Assembly (NCBI RefSeq): GCF_023278565.1
Contig: NC_064678.1
Span: forward strand, 2,852,001-2,916,000
Direction of reading: 5' to 3'
Length of the DNA: 64,000 nt
Origin: Colletotrichum lupini
Lineage: Eukaryota; Ascomycota; Sordariomycetes; Glomerellales; Glomerellaceae
Shown here one piece after another: positions 12,401-24,567 of the stretch (positions are counted from its first letter, which is position 1; each line of letters begins with the position of its first letter). The notes under the pieces were generated by a model. The model made no database searches, was not told the DNA's origin, and was given only the letters and a program-made list of their open reading frames with translations. Position numbers and translations under genes: made by a program.

Positions 12401-13555
12401 CTCGTCGTCGCTGTAGGAAGCCAATCCCGGTACTTCGATCTCATCGACATCGCGATCCCCCATCGGCAGAGGGATGGCCGATGCTTTCACGTATTCCTCT
12501 ACGTCGTCGATCTCGGGTTCCTCGATTGGGGCTTCTTGAATTCCGAGGCCCTTTGCAGGGAGCGCGATCTCGCGGGCCTCCGGAGTACTGGATTGTCTGG
12601 GATGACCGGAAGAATTGCGCGAAAAGGGGCGCGATTCCAGAGTAGGAGAGCGCAACCTCTTCTTCCATGCCCGCCAAAGTCTGCCAAGAGTCCTGTCAAG
12701 TGCGACCCGTTCCATGTCCAGCTCCTCAACCACAATCCTGTCAGCAACATCGGCAATGCTCTTTGCGCCCTCCTTGGGCTCCTTCTCGAACTTCGCTCGT
12801 AGACGGTGGTATGCGGCTTGGCCGGCAATGACCAGGGCTTGTTCGCCCATGTATTCGAGGATTGACGTCAAGAAAATAGCGACCGCAGGGGATATGACTT
12901 CGGGGCCGCGCTCATCCATAGCAGGCTTGAGATTTTCCTGCTCCATGTAGTAGTCTTCGTCTTCCTCCTCCATGTCACCGAGCGACGAGTACACCATGCA
13001 CCTCAGCCGCGTCCGCTTCCAAACAAGTTCTAAGTCCCAGTCCCTCTGCGAGGACGGACTTTGCGACTGGATCAGGTCATCCTCATCACCTCCGCCAAGG
13101 TACTCCCGCAGCTCCTCATCAGCCTGATTAATAGCATCTTTGGCGAGTTTTGGTTTCAAGACTTCGGACACAGCTGGTCGCAGGGCGGCAAGAGTCGTTG
13201 CGCGGGAGGCAGACAAAAAGTTGAAGAGGAGCTGGTCGAGGAAGCTATTCACCAATTGCAGCGCAGCTGTCGACACCAAAGCCGTCTCTCCTGCGGGTTC
13301 GATTCCATGTTGATCGTACCAGGTATCTGCGTGACTATCGTGATCGTTGGTGACGATCTGAGAAGCGGCCGAGGCGGCAATGAAGGCGGGTTCGGGTGAT
13401 ACGGAGAGAGGAGGCGACATCAGGCCAGCGCTCATAATGGTGGAAGGGCGATCGCTCGACACGCTCTGGGTGCGCGACCTCGTCTGGAATTGGGGCGAAG
13501 AGAGACCAGAAGTTGGTAGCGACACAGCGGCCGGATCAGCACTGGTGTTGGCCAT
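9494..13555 (-). CDS. Large protein with two histone-fold-like segments and repeated F-I/L-R motif
   Basis: Two exons, 13555-10895 and 10843-9494, joined across a 51-bp intron (donor GTGAGT, acceptor TAG, phase 0), give 1336 residues. The start is the ATG of MANTSADPAAVS; the frame stays open 24 codons further upstream but has no earlier ATG. Residues about 96-154 (TAALQLVNSFLDQLLFNFLS onward) and about 222-283 (SPAVAIFLTSILEYMGEQAL, then IADVADRIVVEEL) are predicted helical; the second resembles helix 2 of H2A-type histone folds, where a similar [12 protein letters not shown] pattern occurs (my reading, not a search). An acidic stretch separates them. From about residue 300 onward the chain is Ser/Thr/Pro-rich and probably disordered. 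Four motif copies occur in the C-terminal third (residues about 982-992, 1043-1054, 1173-1184, 1290-1301), followed by a basic tail SKMFGRRKKSNLA. The function is not known to me; chromatin or transcription is a guess from the fold. Confidence 0.85.
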
Positions 13556-14737
13556 GTTTGCTGGAAGTCCGGGTCTATAAGTCGAGGAAACCAATACTGC
13601 AGGTCTCCTGGGCCCGGGTGAGACCACAGGAAATTAGATTGAGGCGACACAAATATTGGTAAAGGTAGTATTCTCGCGAGCGAATGACGATGGGTCCTTT
13701 CAAGTGATCTCGGAAGTATTGACAGGCGTTTGCGACTATTACAGAAATGATAACGCGAAAGGGAAGGCTAGGAGGGTATGACGGATGGCTGCGCAAGTTG
13801 AGTTGTTAGCCAAGTTATTTTTTGTCAATCGAGCAGTGGACGGCGATTGCAGAGCTGAAACACCTGGTCCACGTTCGCATGGCAGTGAAGGACCTGGGTG
13901 TGATCCACTTGGGGGGTAGAGGTAGACAGAGATTCATGCGTGGTAACCACGTCTTGCAGAACGTGTGGCACTGACGAAGAGACTGTGTCGGGGGTGGGAG
14001 TGGGAGTGGAAAATCGGGTGAAATGGTTCGGTACGAAGTATCGGCGTGGCAGAGACGATCAATCCGTATAAGAGCTGAGGAGGTTGCCGTGCAGTCCAGG
14101 GGAACGAGGAAGACGCGGTCCTTGGCTCGACCGGGGAGACGAACGGGTGACTGAGTTTCGACGCAGGCAGGCGAACATGGGGGTATGTTGAGTTTGGAGA
14201 GGCAGTACAGTATCCGTTGATGGGAACTTTGCTTGATGTGCTGGCCAGGAGACGGCGGCGCGAAGGGCTGGGTGTGCACAGGTGGGTGTGGAAGGACCGG
14301 GAAGGTACAGACGAAAGAGACTCGCAACAAACGTACCTGACTCTGAGTGCGACGGTGATGCAAGAAAGTTTCTGTCCGGACAGGTGACGATGATAGCAGG
14401 GCGTGTTGGAAGTAGTAGAGGGCCGATTGGTATATGTAGCGATGGTGGATATAAGCTGAGATTCAACAACGAGAGCAGAAAGGTGGTATGGATATCATGC
14501 GACCAGCGGAGGTATGGCCAGCTCGAAACGTAGATGTTGGAGAGAAGAAAGTTGCGGTGGAGGAGGAGGAGAGTCGGAGCTGAGCTGAGCGTTAGGTTGG
14601 CAATGGAGAAAAGAAGATGACCCAGGTGTGAAATGAGGTCTGTCTGGGGAGGTGGAGGAGAGAAGAAGCCGGTACAGCAAGCGCGGCAGGTTGAGACTTG
14701 GTTGACAGAGAGCGAGAGACTCGAGAGTGGTGCGCGA

Positions 14738-14768
14738 GAAAGAAAGAGAGTGAGAGAGAGAGAGAGAA
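14738..14768. repeat. GA-rich microsatellite in leader region
   Basis: The + strand reads AAAGAAAGAGAGTGAGAGAG and continues as GA. In the sense of the leftward gene at 9494-13555 this is a CT tract, a common fungal promoter or leader element. Confidence 0.75.
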
Positions 14769-15547
14769 GCCGATGCGCATGAGCCACCAGCCAGACAGAC
14801 CAAGACAAGCCAAAGAAAACGGACGACGAACTGAGGCCAGGAGGACGAGTTGCGACCAGGACGGAAGAGGAAGTCTTGGGAAGCTTAGTGCAAAGGGTGT
14901 ATTTTTTTTTGTGTCGCGCGCCGCCTTGGAGATGGTGGTGTTAGTGCAGGTGGGCAGAGTGCATTGGAAGTGACATAGCCAGTGGAGGCAGGCGTGGCAG
15001 GGTAAGTACCTAAGTATCCATACCTGAGCACCTCAGCATGCAGTCTGTAGGAAGGTACCTGGCTAAAATTTGATGCTAGGCAATATTTAGATGTTCATTT
15101 TGGGCCGGGATAGATGCACCTCAAGACTACGGAGTAATACTGTCTGAACGAATACACAGTACTTATTATTTGTCGGGTGTGGTTCACGTTGTGTGGTCGT
15201 GGGTGAATATCGCGGTGTGGGAATCATGAAAGGGCAAAGAACAGGTAGAAGCTCTGGGCAATTCATTTCAATCTGGGCTCTGTTCCCCTCCTCGTGCGGC
15301 GTGCGGCGTGCCCCTGAGCTGGAGGTGTGGGAAAAGTGCGGGAGGGGAGGTGAGGCTTGGCTCCTGGAGGACAGACAGTGGAGCGTGGAGTGGTTCCGTC
15401 CCTGAGGTGTCGAGATGTGGGCGATGGATGATCCAATGCATCTGAGCACGAGAGGAAAGATGCCCACCATTCAGGTACCAAGCATCTGAGGCAAGCCGAA
15501 TGTGCTGTGTTCCTCGGGTGGTCAGGTACGGGCTAAGGTAGGTATAT

Positions 15548-15562
15548 GCATGCATGCATGCA
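15548..15562. repeat. ATGC tetranucleotide repeat
   Basis: About four copies of ATGC follow TAT and precede AAAGTCC. It lies inside the cluster of TACCT/AGGTA palindromes and is itself self-complementary. Confidence 0.8.
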
Positions 15563-18500
15563 AAGTCCAGGGGTGCAAAAAGCGAGCGAGCGAGCCGTCC
15601 TTCCCTTCCCCGTACGGTGTGCAGCGTGGTCCCTCCCCAAGGGACCCAATTGCTTTCGGACGATGGTCAAATGTTTGGGATGGTGGGGCAGAATGCTGCA
15701 AAGGAAGGACTCATGGAAAAGAAGGTGAAGACGAAGCGTCAAAAGCCCAAGGTACCTTACCTAAAGTACCTTATCCGGGAAGTGACAGCCCGCCGCAGGT
15801 GCCTCTTCACTATTCAAAGCTCGGGGCAAGTACAAAAGTACGTCAGGTAAGGTACATGACATCTCGTGGAACCTTCCCGTCCTGTCTTGCTTTGCCTCGA
15901 CAATCTTGGGCAGGTGGAAAGTGCAAACATCTTTCATACCTACCTTACCTAAGGCAGGTAACGTAAGTACCTCCAACCTTCTCTCTCAAGTCAGGGCAGA
16001 CAGAACGCGCTCAAGACAAAACTTCAAGAACGGTTACAACAGGTTGTAAAACACCCGCTCGCGTTCTCGATTCTCTACTACCGTGTGTCTCACTGCGAGG
16101 CTCAGAGACGTCAGCGGGAGGGAACCAAGACGGGACTAGCGTCTCGCGTCTCCAAGAAAGGTCTCGTCGCGGTCGTTGTCTCCAGCATGATGGGATGGTT
16201 TCGGTGACATCTGCTCATTGCCCACTGTCGAGCCCCTTGCAGTGTGGAGGAAGAAATGGAATCAATGGATGACAGGAGGAAACCTGGAAGAGTTTCCATC
16301 CAAGACCTCCCGGCGAAAGGAGGACCCTGGGACCTGCACAAGACTGGGGTGGCTGGCACTCGTCATGATTTATGTACTCAGATGCGAAAGTCAAAGGCCA
16401 AATTTCTATCCGTATGTGTCCGTGTAACCCACGATAAAAGAAGCTCTGATCCGAATAGGTAAATTAAATGCATCTCTCTTGACCGGCAATCTGTCTATGT
16501 TGTATCATTTTCGTCCTAGCCAGATTTAAATTTGCCTGCGCCTCTTGTTGTGCAACAAGTCTGCGATTATCGAAAATACTTGATGGATTCGTCAACCCCG
16601 GGTCCCTGCCCAGGCAATCAAGCACCCCCCCGTGTTGGCCCCTTTTTTGATGTTCCTGGTAGATGAGATATGGACCGGTGACCCGTCGTCGACGAAACAA
16701 CCATTGCCAGACGGGTATCGGGGTTCCTGTCTCGAAACGATGCCAGATACTACTGACTACGGTGAATCCTCTGCGAGGTTTACCCTTCGAAGCCTTCACA
16801 CCAATATGCGCGCATGCCTAGCTTGTTCGTGCGGATACGGAGCCCACGGTCAAAATCGTCCTAGCGAGAGCGACATTGAACCAACTACCTTGCGGAAAGG
16901 GGCAAGGTAAGTCCACGTTGAGATGAGAGAAAGGGAAGGGGGCAAAGGGTAAAAAAAAAAGTCTCCGACTGCGAAGAGCCGGACGAATCGGTAGAAAATG
17001 AGCTCACGTCGTGCTGGTCTGCTGTTGCAGGGATATAGATGCAAGGTCGCAAACAGAGTGGGTTCTTATGGTTTCTCAGTTAATTAGACGCAAAGGGACC
17101 CTGACCCTGAACCCTGTCTCTTTCTCGCTCTTGAGTCTTGGCCCTACTCCCCTGCTGCCGCCTGCCGTGCGACATCCTCGTCTTCCGTCTAGACCGTCGG
17201 GGTCGTGATCGTGGTCTGCCTTTTACGACAAAGTCAGGTATCCAGTTGTACGGATACTCGTAGCTATACGTATATATCCCCATCAAACGGGAGCTTCTCG
17301 GTCGAAAATCGCGCCAGACCTTTGGATCCGATTTACACATCATGCCGGCATCCAATAGACTTCACTTCGATAGTCTTGTCCTGGGTCTCGTCTTGCCTGT
17401 TCAACGTCAGTCAAACAAACACAACATCACCAACTTGAGTGTCCGCAGAGGGTCGTATCAGTCGCAGCGATCATGAGTCCAGGAAAGAGGTTCCCACCGA
17501 CAGGTGGAGAGATCCACTTCCACACGCGACGCATCCTGGTGCAGAACAGTGCCAAATACGGAGATTCACGGTAGGACTTCTACAGTATACTTTGTGCCAA
17601 CCTCACGTTGCACCACCAATTCATCTTCCCCGCGGTTAGCGACAAAGAGACGAAGCCATCGCCAGCGATGGTTCCTTCCGTTATTGGTTCCAAAAGCTGA
17701 AATGACCATACGTTGGGCGGACGTTACTTCGATCAGTATCAAAGGACAACACGAGGCGTCACATTCCTCTTGTTCCCAGCACCAGTGTCAACACGCCTTA
17801 GTGTAGCCGTGTCGTTCCTCAACCGACACGGCAGCCATCACTCTCAAGATTCAACATCCCGAGACATCATCGTCTGCAACTCTGCTTCAATCGCCTCGCA
17901 TAGCATAACGGCTTGTCGTGGCGTACCAGCTTACTTCCCTCTTGGCTTCTGCCTGCATCTTGAAGCCCCTCTCATCAATGATCTCCATGGCATTCATCAG
18001 GCCATCTGGCGGAATGACTCGTTTCTTCTTTCTGGTGTTGACACTGCAGAAGCAAGATTGAGAGTGTTGCATTTTCTTTCTTACTCGTGCGCGAGCATGT
18101 ACATCAAGCCACAAAGCCCACTCTTCGGCCGGGTCTCTCTGCGACAGGCAGGAAAAAGAAACAACTCATCTACCTAAACCTCAGATTAGCTACCGCACAC
18201 AATCCTCCTTGGTTTCCACCATACCGGTCTGCCTCTTCGATGGCGGGGATACAAACTCGGTCAGCAAGCCCAGATCTTGCATCACGTTGCTCATGTACAC
18301 GGCTTTCGACACATACAGTGCAACCGTCACATCGTCTCGCAGTCTGCGACGTGCCATCGTCCTTCTGCTAAGTGGTCTCCAGCCTGCTTGAAGCGTTTTC
18401 AATGGCCCTCTCCAGACTCTCCTGCACCTCTGCGGCCCTATCAGCATGTCTTTCCAGAAATCCGGCCCTTTTGGCTGCTCATGCTGGTGGACTTCGAGAC

Positions 18501-21500
18501 GAGTCCACGGAAACAACTCTTTCCATGATCCTGTCAGCATCGGTTACATCAAGAATAGCCCCGCCAACGTGCAGCCCGCCAGCAAGACTTGCCGGAGCGA
18601 CGAAACGAAACGAGCGGACAGAGCCGGGTTGTCGCGCATTCCAAACGGGGTCACAGTTCTCAGACCTCTCAATCAAATATCAGGTGAAAGCCAAGACTCA
18701 AGAGTCAACGCGAGGATGAAACTCCCGCGGCCGTTGCATGAGCAAACAGAGACCCAGTTCTCTCAGCTGCCTCTCCACTTTCTATTGTCGAGAGCTGATC
18801 GCACGCGGCACGCAGCGCGCACGAATGCTTGACTTTTATCATGCCAGATGATGATGGGACGAATAACCCAGCATCGGCGCGCTACTGATGATTTCTTCAC
18901 GTCCGAGCTACAAGCTACGTTACCGACATCGGGGTTTAATTGTCAAAGAGTCGAGTCAATCTCGACGCTCCAGCACTGGAAATCGTTACCACGGCCCACT
19001 CTGGATGCCAAAGTCGCAATTCCCAATGGACGCACCATTACCTTCTCGCACAGACAAGGGGCCAGAGGACGACTGACATTCGTCAATCTGAGATGCCAAC
19101 GATCACGCCGATGAAGCGCGAACCGATGGCAGTCATTGAGGAGCAGAATTACTGCACACCACACACTGTGACCCTTAGGTTGACGCAATGCTTGGAAACA
19201 ATCCCACATTTGAGCGTCCAGACACTCCAAAGCTATAACATCTCGGCCAGTCACAGTAGTACACGATGATACTCCGAGACTCTCCATTTCTACACTCTCC
19301 ACCTACTGGAGCCAGAGCAATCAATCTGCTGGTGTAGTGTACACTACCCCCAAAATCCCCCCAAGTTGCGTCTGACCGAATCAATTAGCGGGGCAAAAGG
19401 TGGTGCCAGCTGAACCCCCAGGTTTAGTAGAACGTCGTAGTTCATTAAACTTGGGGCTCTAACCACCAAGCGCCTTGTCAAAGAGACGACGATATGCTAC
19501 GTCCGCGAGATACGGGGCTTTGCTAGCCCGATAGTCTCAGCTTAGCCTGCACACTGCTATGGATCCATAGTTGGCAGATGCCCAAATAATGACCAGCCCA
19601 AAAGCCACCGGGCCTTGTCCCCAGCTGCTAGGCTGCGCCTGGACCACAAAGAGGCGCAACATCCGCCGTATCATTTGGCGATCCTTCTTCAAAAGACCGT
19701 CCTCCATAGAGACGGTGCCCGGCTATCTGCGTCGGAGGCGTAAGGGTGTATGTATGCCCGGTTGTCAGCTCTCACGAGTCGATAGATCGCCGGCCTGCCG
19801 TTCCGTCGCGACAGTCGATGGATCAATGAGCGCCTCTTTGGTGTTCTTTACTGGCTCTTGGCAAACCAATCTGCCTACGACGGAACTTCAGAACACCTCA
19901 TGGACCTCGTACGGTATGCCGTTGTTTGGTCGATAAGCCTCCTGCTTCATGTTCAAGTTACGAGACCGTAGCTAATATGATGCATAGCGCATGTCTTCGG
20001 AAAAGTTGTCTGGCACCCGTGCTTTGGCTGGCAAGAATTTAACAATATTCCCTCTGATGATATTTGGGTTGGAGCAAACACTGTGATGCCGTGCTGCAAC
20101 AACAAAATCTCCAAGAGCGGGTTAAGCAGCTACGGCTATTTTTTCCCGCCTCGTACCATGCATCCACGTCGCTGTCGCATGCCGCGGACGTTAACTTCTT
20201 CGGGATGAAATAAGGCTGGCTGTGGACCTGGGGCCTTGGAGTTGGGCGGTTCTGTTCAGCCAACTAGCTTGCAGAAGCTCGCTGCTTGTTTGCGACAGAG
20301 TTCCCTAGGGCCGGCGGAATGGAAAGACCGCGGATGAGCGACAGAAGATCGACTCAGCCTGTGAAATATTTGGTTAATGTCTCGCCGGTGAAGGCATCTA
20401 GTGGTGGGTAGGCTAAGGGTTGGAGGGTGTGGGCTTGCCATTATCCTTCATGGCGATCTGCATCGGGCAGAGCCAGTGGCAGCAGCATTATCGAGCTTTC
20501 GGTACTGGAAGCTATCAACGTCAGCGCGGCATCCCAGGCAGTCTGCGTTTGGTGATCGGAAGGCGTCAGCAGTTGAGAAAAGGCGTTTGCTACAGCGCAT
20601 GCAAGCATCGGCAGAGGCAAACACGCATATATCGACCTAGCTAAGGATTCGGTCTTCGCAAGGGTTGTACTACTCAACATGGTGTCCCGTCTGATCCCTA
20701 GCTAAACCGGCAGGCCGTACTTCACAACTACACTCAAGTGTGTCACGGGCATCCGGCCTCCATTCCGCGCCTGCTTCGTCATCAGCCAACGGCGTGTTGT
20801 GGGCGCTGCAAACGGAAGCGAGCTCTCCAAGCTACTGTTTTCGCGTGCGTTAGAGTGGTGGAATTCTCCAGCGAGAGACGAGGATCCCTCGTTGGTCATT
20901 GCTCTTCGGCCATGACCTGATATTGTGCGACCGTCAAAAACTCTAACATCTGGTAGAGTTGGCAACAAGGAGACGAGTTCCTGAGGCCAGGCAAACAAAA
21001 TAGATGGAAAACAAAGACTCGGCGGGATGACGATACTTGGCTTCCGCTCCTACACCCAATCAGCTGCCGTTTCTTTCGGATAAGATCTGGCCGGTACAAC
21101 CAGTAATAAGCCTCTTGGCGAGTCTTTGTTCCCTGCCCTCTCACTCTGACAAGTGGTTCGAGTAACGAGGGTAACACACGCGGCCTCCATTTTGTGTAAT
21201 CGCAAGTACCCATCTTTGACTGCGAGGGCACGCATCATCTTCGAGAAACCATCAAAGCTTATGTCACCTGATTTGTGTCCTCGACTTCAGTACTTGGTAC
21301 CGAGGCTCCGTCGTCAAACTACCCCAGATACCTCTACGCCCAGTCGAAAGCCTCAGCACCAGCAAGCTTTCACACAAGCAAAGCACAGCGTGCTGTGCTC
21401 GCAGCTCCCATACTAAGCTCGAACGCCAGTGCTGCGCTAGATCCGTCAAACAAAGGATCGTGATGATACAGCTTTGTTTGTTGACTGCTTGCCTGGCATA

Positions 21501-22776
21501 TGGAGCTTGAGCACACAGGCTGACGATGACCGAGCTCACCCCAGTCGCTTTGATCTACAGTCAAAGATCCGGCCCTCCTAGATTTATCGTTCCCAATTAC
21601 GCCAATATGTTGACAGCAGCACCCAGTCCTCTTTACTCGCGGTTGATGATTCTGGCTTGCCATTGCGTTCGCACGGTTTACTGTACGGTATTGCTTGAGA
21701 CCCATGCTCTGTATCTGGGACCCTTTCTCGATACGTGCGGCGCCGGCAGCTAGTCAACCTGGTCCTTCAATCTATTACATTTGACGCAACTAGTGCAAAC
21801 TGCATTTATTGGCTCGAGCTCTTAATATTGAACAACGATCGTGCCCGGGTTGTTAGGCAGAAGTGACTGGGTAGAGTTTGGGCAAACACGATCTCCCTTT
21901 AAGGAATCTTACATCAAGTACATTTCAGGATCTATCATCTCCTGTTCAGGCTCGATCGCTTCACGTGGCAACGTGGTACTACGGAAAACTCCAGAAGCAG
22001 TATTCTTCGGTCTTCTTTTCCTTCCTCTACCCCTGGTGCCCTGGTCCTTCACCCCGTACCTGCCCGGAATTATGTAAGAAAGAGTAACGAGCCGTCTCAT
22101 GTCGTGGCCCTCGATTCTCCCGCTCCACGCCCCGCCTGCTCTTCCCTTCCCTGCCTAGGACCCTGCGGCTATGGAGTGAGAAGAGCAGGAAGACGCCAAA
22201 GTCATTGCCTCTATTGCATTAGACTGAAAACCGAAGTGTAAGTAGAACGATGCCCGCCCAAACGAGCTTGTGCGGCGAGTCGTTGATTTTGAGCTGGCCC
22301 CTTCGCCGAAACACACCAACGACCGCGATGCCTTGATTCGCTGTCGTGTCAGGCGGGGGCCAGCCAGCCAGCAGAAGTCCACTGCTGAAGGGTTGAGGAT
22401 AGGTGGCTCTGGTATGTAAGGCAGAGCAGATGCGAGCGGGCTTGCTGCTGCCGAGGACAAGGGCGTGGACGATCTTCGCGGTTATGGTATCACACGTGTC
22501 ATGTTACTTTTGGAAGCTGCTGCTACGGGTGGGTTGCTGCTTTTTTTTCCCCCCCTTTTGCGGCGGCTTGAGAAGAGAGCCTCCCTTACCGTTGTTTTCG
22601 GCGATATCACAACTTGTTGGTGTAACTTACTCGATTTGCGCTGGTGATTTCGGGCGTAGCAAGGCCGAGATCCCACTCGTTCGGAGAACAAGGCGTTCTC
22701 GAGAGAGTCATGGCAAGAAAAGGACATTTTCCTTGGAAAACAACTTCCCTGGGGGACTGCTTGGCGCACAATATTG

Positions 22777-23367
22777 TCAATGCTGATGCCACGCAGTACT
22801 CTTTGTCTCGAAAGTCTGCTCCGAGCCCTTGATGGAACAAGTCCCTCCGTCAGCAGTGTCCGACGTCAGAGACCCGGGGCTAGTATCATCATCACGGTTA
22901 TCTAGGGAATGCGTTCTACTCGCCGTATCAGATCCGGACCGAAAGGAATTGCCGACTCCGTCGCCGCGGACGTCAACGGCCCGGCGAAGGACTTCGGCTA
23001 GGAGCGCGACTCTCACTCTCTGACTCCTATCTTCGTCTTCATCCTTCTCCTCGTCGTCACCTCGCCTCGCTGCACGAGCGTGCGATGGCTGCGGCGGAGG
23101 AGACGGCGAGGGCGGCGGCGTAGGCGGCGGGATCGGAAGCGGAAACACGCTCTGCTGCTGGGCTTCGCGGCGGCGGCAGACGAGGCACTTGCCCGGTTGG
23201 CGGAAGACGCCGGAGCATGAAAGGTCTGGGCATTCTTTGTCACCCCGCGACGAGCCGTCGAGGGAGCGAGAGCGAGAGGTGGATGCTTGTTTGCAGCATG
23301 GGTGAGTTATGCGGTGGCCTTGCCAGCAGCCGCAGGCGACGTGGTAGACGTTTTCTGCGAGGCACAT
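22777..23367 (-). CDS. Small Cys-rich fungal protein, function unknown
   Basis: A single open frame of 196 residues starts MCLAENVYHVACGCWQGHRI. Cysteines cluster in the first 64 residues (about C2, C12, C14, C24, C25, C46, C51, C61, C64), ending in a C-x2-C pair, which would suit a small metal-binding fold. I recall short fungal hypothetical proteins with the same opening style (MCxxEN.. then spaced Cys/His), but I cannot name a function. Then come a proline run (about residues 77-95), a K/D/E-rich hinge and a Ser/Thr/Asp tail. A probable intron at 23382-23442 (donor GTAAGC, acceptor CAG) lies 14 nt before the ATG. If spliced, the frame upstream stays open, so an N-terminal extension is possible, but the Cys-rich start is the better choice. 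The neighbour, an O-methyltransferase, is 1.2 kb away. Confidence 0.65.
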   Translation of the reverse strand: MCLAENVYHVACGCWQGHRITHPCCKQASTSRSRSLDGSSRGDKECPDLSCSGVFRQPGKCLVCRRREAQQQSVFPLPIPPPTPPPSPSPPPQPSHARAARRGDDEEKDEDEDRSQRVRVALLAEVLRRAVDVRGDGVGNSFRSGSDTASRTHSLDNRDDDTSPGSLTSDTADGGTCSIKGSEQTFETKSTAWHQH

Positions 23368-24567
23368 TTTGTGAGATGATTCTGTGCTGCGGTGTTTCCC
23401 TTGATGGTTGGGCTGTGTTGAGTGGCGAGGATGTTGGCTTACCTTGGTATATCGTCAGATTCGATCGGGAGGTGGACTGGTTCGAGTTGAGGTTGGTGAT
23501 GTGTGTCAATTGCTCTATAATGTTATCAAGCTTGGGGGTTTTCGAAGTCTTTGAAGGATGGGTGAGCTTTTGTTGTTTTGTCCCTCTCTTCCGTCTCTTG
23601 ATAGTTGGGGCTTGGAGGGAAGTCTTGTGATATAGACCCAGGGAAGGGGAGATGCAGACATGCTTCTCGTGAACATGGAATCCGTAGATGTTTGTGCTAT
23701 GTGTTGTTGAAAGTTGAAGTTTACTTTGTTCGAATAAACACAATGGCTCTGATGTTGACGAAAGAAAGAAACTGGCTGAGTGTGTACGGAGGGGACAAGG
23801 GAAGACAATGAAGACTCTTCATTTTGAACAAGTTGCCCATTTCGCGCTTGGATGTCTCCCTTTCTGTGTTGGAAGTCGATTGGCTTCAAGCATATGTAAG
23901 CTATAATTGTATACACCCACCTCAAGCATCTCAAGACTAACCTCACAAAAGGAGTCGAGTGTTCTACTTAGGAGGTAATTTCGAATACCAGTATTCTTTC
24001 CATACGCCTCTGGCTCTGATATGCGAGCCTTACTCTAGTTCCAGGAAGAGGTGGAGAGATAGGCAACCTTCAACATACCCGCTTTTAGGAGAGAGACTTT
24101 GTTCCGATGAAAGAAATATCAGCTTGTCGAGCGGCTCGGTATGGCCCGGCCTTGGTTATTCGAAAGGGAGGGCTTTGTGCTTGCACGAAGAGGGTTGAGC
24201 GGCAACCTTATAGGCTTCCGATCAACAAAGGAATAGCCATTTGACCCAAGTGAAGCAAGTCTTCAAGAGAGAAGCAAATCATGGAGATCAAGTAGAGAGA
24301 TCGTGTATTAGGTTGTGACGTCGGGATTGGTTGGTTCATAAATCTTCAGAATCAATACGTGCTAGTTCTGGATTTACCTTGATCTCTCAACTGATTTACA
24401 TGCCAAATGCCGCCGAGTTTTGCCTAGAAAAGGTGGCAAACGAAAGTCTCATAACTTCATAATCGTATCTTCATTTCTACACATCTACTCTAAAGTCCGC
24501 AACATCATTTCCCCTTTCCAGTCTCCACTGTCCCCTGTTTATTTCTTCGCAACATCTCGCATCGCAC
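23368..24567. other. Intergenic region with probable 5'-UTR intron
   Basis: The 23382-23442 segment has fungal splice borders (GTAAGC, CAG in - sense) and likely belongs to the leader of the Cys-rich gene. The rest, to the end of the O-methyltransferase at 24568, shows only short ORFs and nothing I can name. Confidence 0.5.

Larger units (their letters stand above)
13556..22776. other. 9.2 kb gene-free region
   Basis: Bases 13556 to about 14800 are purine-rich on +, hence CT-rich in the sense of the leftward gene starting at 13555, and probably hold its promoter and leader; a GA microsatellite lies near 14738-14768. Between 15001 and 15975 there are many TACCT/AGGTA palindromic words, and an ATGC tetranucleotide repeat at 15548-15562. 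From 16 to 22.7 kb only short ORFs occur, without consistent frame, splice structure or family signature. An 11-bp imperfect inverted repeat (19416-19426 and 19446-19456) could form a hairpin. A poly-T/C run is at about 22542-22558. Decayed sequence or unrecognised non-coding genes cannot be excluded. Confidence 0.5.

Noticed and set aside
16464..16799. - strand open frame ending in a helical-looking segment (QQEAQANLNLARTKM)
   Set aside because: No supporting upstream exon, start or family signature was found; kept as possible but not annotated.
18190..18540. - strand segment resembling the RNase H part of a Copia-type retroelement (VALYVSKAVYMSNVMQDLGL)
   Set aside because: Only a few residues fit, the spacing between the Ala-x-Tyr and Asp-Leu-Gly parts is about 12 residues too short, and neighbouring reverse transcriptase or integrase motifs are missing.
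19416..19456. Inverted repeat (11 bp arms, 10 matching) as a transposon end or terminator
   Set aside because: Only a small hairpin with a 19-nt loop; no target duplication or second copy nearby.
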